Assembly (NCBI GenBank): GCA_964587105.1
Contig: CAZPKG010000007.1
Span: 98,868-162,867 of the forward strand
Origin: JABWCQ01 sp964587105
Lineage (GTDB): Bacteria > Electryoneota > RPQS01
Direction of reading: 5' to 3'
DNA length: 64,000 nucleotides
The stretch's first letter is position 1; every line of letters starts with the position of its first letter. The notes below the pieces were generated by a model. It did no database searches, was not told the DNA's origin, and saw only the letters and a program-made list of their open reading frames with translations. A program made the position numbers and the translations under genes. Shown here piece by piece: positions 60,339 to 64,000 of the stretch.

Positions 60339-61399
60339 GCGGCCCGAACCTCATGACGCCGCTTGCTCCGCCGCAAGAAGTGGACGTCGGCAAAATCGAG
60401 CAAGAACTCGAATTGCTGTGGCGCGAAGCCGAATCTGCCGATCATCCGATTACGCGCGCGACCGCGTTTAATCTCGTGCTCGTCTGCGATCATGGCGCTG
60501 AAGAACATGCGCGCGATTTGATTCCTGAACTTGCGCTTGTGCATCCGACACGCACGATTTTGGTTGTGCTGAACGAATCAGCACCCGCCGCTCAACGAGC
60601 GTGGGTAACCGCGCACTGCCGCAAACTCGAAGGGGAAAACCGGCAGATCTGCTCCGAAGCGATTATCGTTGAAATCGACGGCGAATCCTCGCTCCGCGCG
60701 TCATCGCTAATTCACTCGCTCTCGCTCGGCAGCCTTGCGACGGCCATTGTTTGGCATCAATCATTGCCGTTGAATCACGCTTTGCTAAAGACTCTCTCAA
60801 AATCCAGCGAGCGCGTCATCACCTGTGCGACGGATGATCTGGCTCCTGCTTCGACTTTGAAACAATGGTTTGAACTTTACGAAAGCGTCCCGGACGATTG
60901 TGTCGTCACCGATTTACTGTGGGCGGAACTCTCCGGTTGGCGCGGCGCAGTCGCAGGATTATTTGATTTGGGAGTGAATGTTTCAAATCTTAAAGAGGTG
61001 CGCATTCACTCATCCGGCGACAAGATGACCTGCGGCGCGTTGCTATGCGCGGCTTGGATTGCCTCCACGCTCGATTGGAAGTTTCAAAGCGTCTCACTGT
61101 TCGGCAGTCATCCGTGCATCGCGTGTGAAGGCGGACGCAATATCGTGTTTTATCCCGAAGGCGGCGCAACGCCGCCAAGTATTGAATTTATTTTTGCTGA
61201 CGAATTGCGCGCCGCGGTTTCACAAGCAGGCGACCACTTCGCGCTGACGTGTGGTGGCGTCACGCATGTTGCGCCGCTTCGTCAAGCCGATCTATTGTCA
61301 TTGCTGACGCACGAACTGCACGCGTGGGGCCGTGATCCGCGCATGGACAAAAGCGTGCGTATGGCGCACGACTGGCTGCCGGAGTTACTTTTTTCATGA
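60335..61399 (+). CDS. opcA: Glucose-6-phosphate dehydrogenase assembly protein OpcA-like
   Basis: A 354-residue protein matching OpcA in length, in its N-terminal helix region and in C-D-H-G-A-E-E-H and W-H-Q-S-L-P-L. In cyanobacteria and actinobacteria OpcA helps to assemble or activate the G6PDH tetramer. The GTG start at 60335 shares its last bases with the zwf stop (GTGA), so it is made with zwf. A TTG start at 60323 is also open. Finding opcA outside those two phyla is worth noting. Confidence 0.88.
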   Translation: MSGPNLMTPLAPPQEVDVGKIEQELELLWREAESADHPITRATAFNLVLVCDHGAEEHARDLIPELALVHPTRTILVVLNESAPAAQRAWVTAHCRKLEGENRQICSEAIIVEIDGESSLRASSLIHSLSLGSLATAIVWHQSLPLNHALLKTLSKSSERVITCATDDLAPASTLKQWFELYESVPDDCVVTDLLWAELSGWRGAVAGLFDLGVNVSNLKEVRIHSSGDKMTCGALLCAAWIASTLDWKFQSVSLFGSHPCIACEGGRNIVFYPEGGATPPSIEFIFADELRAAVSQAGDHFALTCGGVTHVAPLRQADLLSLLTHELHAWGRDPRMDKSVRMAHDWLPELLFS

Positions 61400-62118
61400 A
61401 TCCTGAAATCATCTACTGCGAATTTCCCGACGACGTAGCCGAGGCCGCTGCTGCATTGCTTCAAGAGTTGCAAGAAGAAGCAATCGCCGAGCGCGGCGTC
61501 TTTCGCATCGCTCTCTCCGGCGGCTCAACACCCGCTCTGTTGTTCAAATTGCTTGCAACTGCCGAATGGAAAGATGAAATGGACTTTGCCAATTGGGAAG
61601 TCTATTGGGTGGATGAACGCGCTGTACCTCCCACTCACAAAGATTCCAATTTCAAACTTGCGAACGATCACTTCCTTAGCAAAGCTGCGGTTGGCGAGGT
61701 CTTTCGCATGAACGGCGAGCACGTCGATTTACACGAAGCCGCCAACGAATACGCGCGCACGCTGAGGAGCCGCTTCATTCCCGAATCCGTTTCATTTGAC
61801 GCGGTATTGCTCGGCATGGGAACAGACGGCCACACCGCCTCACTCTTCCCGGGCACTCCGGTATTGGAATCAGGAGCACTGGTCGAAGCCGTCGAAATTC
61901 CCAGCAACGCGATTCCCAAACGCCTGACCTTAACACTTCGCACCATCAATAGCGCGCGCTCTGTAATTTTTCTGGTGACAGGAGTGGAAAAGGCTGCGCG
62001 TTTACGCGATGTCTTGATTGACAACAACTACAAATTTCCGGCAACAAGAGTTGAACCTCGCGAAGGCCGCTTAATCTGGATCATCGACGAAGACGCAGCC
62101 ACCGAGTTAAACGAGTAG
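61396..62118 (+). CDS. pgl: 6-phosphogluconolactonase
   Basis: A 240-residue protein of the DevB/Pgl family: A-L-S-G-G-S-T-P-A-L-L-F near residues 38-49, V-Y-W-V-D-E-R-A-V-P near 74-83, and G-M-G-T-D-G-H-T-A-S-L-F-P-G near 139-152. It hydrolyses 6-phosphogluconolactone. It overlaps opcA by four bases (ATGA) and completes the set zwf, pgl, gnd for the oxidative pentose phosphate pathway. Confidence 0.96.
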   Translation: MNPEIIYCEFPDDVAEAAAALLQELQEEAIAERGVFRIALSGGSTPALLFKLLATAEWKDEMDFANWEVYWVDERAVPPTHKDSNFKLANDHFLSKAAVGEVFRMNGEHVDLHEAANEYARTLRSRFIPESVSFDAVLLGMGTDGHTASLFPGTPVLESGALVEAVEIPSNAIPKRLTLTLRTINSARSVIFLVTGVEKAARLRDVLIDNNYKFPATRVEPREGRLIWIIDEDAATELNE

Positions 62119-62120
62119 AT

Positions 62121-62150
62121 TGTAGGGGCGGAAGGCATTCCGCCCGCACA
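62121..62150. repeat. TGTAGGGG-family palindrome after pgl
   Basis: TGTAGGGGCGGAAGGCATTC and the following CGCCCGCACA form a GGGCGGAA/TTCCGCCC hairpin. It shares the TGTAGGGGYGG start with the elements at 18908, 27485 and 41001. Confidence 0.7.
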
Positions 62151-62170
62151 ATGTTTCGCAAAAACAAAAA

Positions 62171-62197
62171 AAAAGGCGACCGATGGGCCGCCTTTTT
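62171..62197 (+). terminator. Terminator of the pentose phosphate operon
   Basis: AAGGCG and CGCCTT form a stem, with two further C-G pairs beyond one mismatch, around a short loop; T5 follows and an A-run precedes. Confidence 0.75.
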
Positions 62198-62253
62198 ACC
62201 TCTGTACCCCATGCCCCGCTCGCGGGGAAAGGGGGCGGGGTTAGGGGTATTCC

Positions 62254-63939
62254 TTATTTGAAAAGAAAATACAATCCGCCAAACGGGCGAATCTGCACAT
62301 CCTCGCCATCGGGCATGTAGGCTTTCACTCCCGCATTGACTTGCACGACGTCAATATCTAATTGAATAGAACCGTCAAGCATCGGCGCTTCCATGTAAGG
62401 GAAGAATTGTTCTTCAACAAGCGTCTTCAATGTTTCATCGGCAAACGTCGCGTTCAGGATATGATTACGCGCGCCGCCTTCAACTCGCAAACGATAGGTC
62501 TTGCTGCTCATCACCGTCCAACGCAATGCAACGGATTGCTGAAAAACCGTTGCATCAATTGAATTATCGACAATCGCAGTCGTTCCGGGCGTCGCAGTAT
62601 AATCGTACGCAAGATCCGGTTCTAAATGCAACCCTGCTCCAATCGTCAATTGTGTTTGATCAGAAAATTTGAAATTGAGATTGCCGTCGAGGTCATATCC
62701 GCCCTTCATTTTCCACGACCATTGATCGCGCACTGGTTGGCCAGATTGCGAAAGCACATCCTGCCAGAATAAATATCCACTGTCATCTGGCCCCGGCCAA
62801 ATCGCCGCCGCGCGTGCCCACAACCCAATGCGCTTACCCGCTCCATACGGCGCAAGCTTGTCAACTCCCGCTTTCACGGCAAGTTCGTAATGGCCCAACT
62901 CCTGCGAGGCAGGTTCTTCAAAAGTATCATCCTTCCAACCCGCCCGCACACGATCCCAAAACAAATTATCCTGATAGAATGTGCGAATACCGACGAAAGC
63001 AAACAGAGAACGATCCCACGCGGGGATGTACATCAATTCCGCCGACGTGCCCAAGAATCTTGCCGTGAGCGTGTCGCTCTTCCATGGTGCGAGTTCTGCT
63101 GTGAAACGTAAACCGAGGCGCGAGTTGATCTCCTGCCGTCCCGCAATCCATCTGTCCCACACACCAAATTCCCACTCGTTGCCGGCAGCAAAAGCGAGTC
63201 TGCCGCGCGATGCTTCGCGCTGCGACATCGAGTATCCACCTCCGAGCATTCCCAGCGCCTCGCGATAAAACAAACTGCGTGGCTGTTCCAACAATTCGCT
63301 CGGCACATACACCGTGTCGCGAATTATGATCGGGTCCTTTTCGACCGTGACGACTTCCGGCACAAACACCGTGTCATGCACAAACACCGTTACGGTATCA
63401 AATCGCGACGGCTCAAGTCGGGGGAAACTCACGCGCGTCGAATCAAAATTCCACAATCTGATTTGTGCGCCGCTGTTCGTGAATTTGAAATACCCTTCAA
63501 TCGTGGCTCCGCGATAACCTCGCGCAAGCCGCTCCTGCAACCCTGCGAGCATTCCATAACCAAGCGCCTTACCTCCTCGGCTGCTGATCGCCACCGAATC
63601 AAACACCGTATGGTATTGCCGGTTCTCATAAATTTCCGCGTTGGCCGGCAGCTTAAACGAGCGCAGCAGCGAATCGAGTCGCTCGCTGATCGGTTCAAGC
63701 CTGAGCACGCGGCCCGTCGGATAGAGCACCACCGCATCGTTCTGATCAAAACCATCATTCAATAAATCCGTGATCATCACGCGCTCGATCGTCTCGTTCC
63801 CCAAAAATAACTCGTCGCGCAACACCTGAATTTCGCGAGCGTCGGTGACGTTTTGCTGAGTCACGAGTTTAAAGTCCACCTCGGCAAACACATTCATCGT
63901 CATCATCATCGCCGCCAGCGCGGCCCATAGCCATCTCAT
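62254..63939 (-). CDS. Predicted outer-membrane beta-barrel protein
   Basis: From the ATG at 63939 (M-R-W-L-W-A-A-L) the 561-residue product has a signal peptide (about 1-19), an N-terminal 200-residue region of unknown fold, then alternating polar/hydrophobic strands to a C-terminal G-L-Y-F-L-F-K. The last residues F-L-F are typical of outer-membrane barrels. The acidic and Thr/Val-rich segment V-F-V-H-D-T-V-F-V-P-E-V-V-T-V-E near residue 190 resembles a linker. No family is recognised. A GTG nine bases upstream of the ATG is an alternative start. It follows another gene by nine bases. Confidence 0.78.
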   Translation of the reverse strand: MRWLWAALAAMMMTMNVFAEVDFKLVTQQNVTDAREIQVLRDELFLGNETIERVMITDLLNDGFDQNDAVVLYPTGRVLRLEPISERLDSLLRSFKLPANAEIYENRQYHTVFDSVAISSRGGKALGYGMLAGLQERLARGYRGATIEGYFKFTNSGAQIRLWNFDSTRVSFPRLEPSRFDTVTVFVHDTVFVPEVVTVEKDPIIIRDTVYVPSELLEQPRSLFYREALGMLGGGYSMSQREASRGRLAFAAGNEWEFGVWDRWIAGRQEINSRLGLRFTAELAPWKSDTLTARFLGTSAELMYIPAWDRSLFAFVGIRTFYQDNLFWDRVRAGWKDDTFEEPASQELGHYELAVKAGVDKLAPYGAGKRIGLWARAAAIWPGPDDSGYLFWQDVLSQSGQPVRDQWSWKMKGGYDLDGNLNFKFSDQTQLTIGAGLHLEPDLAYDYTATPGTTAIVDNSIDATVFQQSVALRWTVMSSKTYRLRVEGGARNHILNATFADETLKTLVEEQFFPYMEAPMLDGSIQLDIDVVQVNAGVKAYMPDGEDVQIRPFGGLYFLFK

Positions 63940-63948
63940 GTGCCTCAC

Positions 63949-64000
63949 TTATTGTCCCCCTAACAGGGCTTGATATTTCTTCATCTGCTCCCACTGCCCT
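63949..64000 (-). CDS. Partial gene, C-terminal end only
   Basis: The last 17 codons of a frame open to the window edge are visible: G-Q-W-E-Q-M-K-K-Y-Q-A-L-L-G-G-Q, then TAA. The stop lies nine bases ahead of the ATG of the next gene, so it is likely the previous gene of the same operon. Its function cannot be told from this piece. Confidence 0.5.
   Translation of the reverse strand, partial: GQWEQMKKYQALLGGQ

Overview
The window reads as a chromosomal stretch of a Gram-negative bacterium from the FCB superphylum, most likely one of its uncultured candidate phyla (Zixibacteria, KSB1, Electryonea or Eisenbacteria type). The reasons are six secreted proteins, plus one gene remnant, that end in a type IX secretion-like C-terminal sorting domain (Y-P-N-P-F-N at the start, K-x-V/M-L-L/M-K at the end), several multihaem c-type cytochromes, System II cytochrome c maturation, and intergenic spacers full of GC-rich palindromic repeats. 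I cannot fix the phylum from sequence alone. A run of 100 N at 18703-18802 shows this is a draft, probably metagenomic, scaffold. No rRNA, tRNA, CRISPR array, transposase or phage gene was seen.

Layout. 0-4 kb: the end of a multihaem cytochrome, then the ccsB-resB cytochrome c maturation pair. 4-8 kb: a HerA-like ATPase and an ABC-2 exporter operon. 8-10.3 kb (minus): two secreted repeat or beta-helix proteins. 10.4-17.6 kb (minus): typA, an FMN reductase, tag, an S9 peptidase, corA and a zinc-ribbon membrane protein. 18-20.3 kb: an hsp20 gene behind a sigma-54 type promoter, the scaffold gap, a repeat cluster and a frameshifted cargo gene. 20.7-25.1 kb: a methyltransferase-glycosyltransferase fusion and a minus-strand redox operon (tetrahaem cytochrome, Tat-exported Fe-S protein, NrfD-like membrane subunit, small membrane protein). 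25.5-27.3 kb: a nucleotidyltransferase-domain gene lying between N- and C-terminal scraps of a vanished secreted-cargo gene. 27.5-32 kb: a divergent cis-prenyltransferase and a seven-gene ArsR-SRPBCC-DoxX operon with a near-consensus sigma-70 promoter.

32-41 kb holds an NHL-propeller/multihaem cytochrome broken by an in-frame TAA, an FG-GAP repeat cargo protein, an M48 peptidase-LemA pair, and a cysteine-rich secreted protein coupled to a beta-helix cargo protein. 41-47 kb holds an M29 aminopeptidase, a methyltransferase, a patatin, an AT-rich HEPN-like gene bracketed by inverted copies of a 41-bp repeat, a thiolase and a GNAT acetyltransferase. 47-52.4 kb holds three more cargo proteins with sorting domains. 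52.5-57.8 kb (minus) is a membrane glycosyltransferase cluster. 57.9-62.1 kb is a complete oxidative pentose phosphate operon (gnd-zwf-opcA-pgl). The window ends in an outer-membrane barrel-like protein and the tail of another gene.

The cytochromes, their maturation factors and the NrfD complex fit a bacterium that moves electrons from menaquinol to periplasmic or cell-surface haem chains, while the sorting-domain proteins point to a busy cell surface. The accessory candidates most worth following are the nucleotidyltransferase gene at 25.7 kb, the repeat-bracketed HEPN-like gene at 44.4 kb, and the interrupted propeller-cytochrome at 32.4 kb. The nucleotidyltransferase and HEPN families are both common in toxin-antitoxin and defence systems, but these two genes are 17 kb apart and I see nothing that links them.
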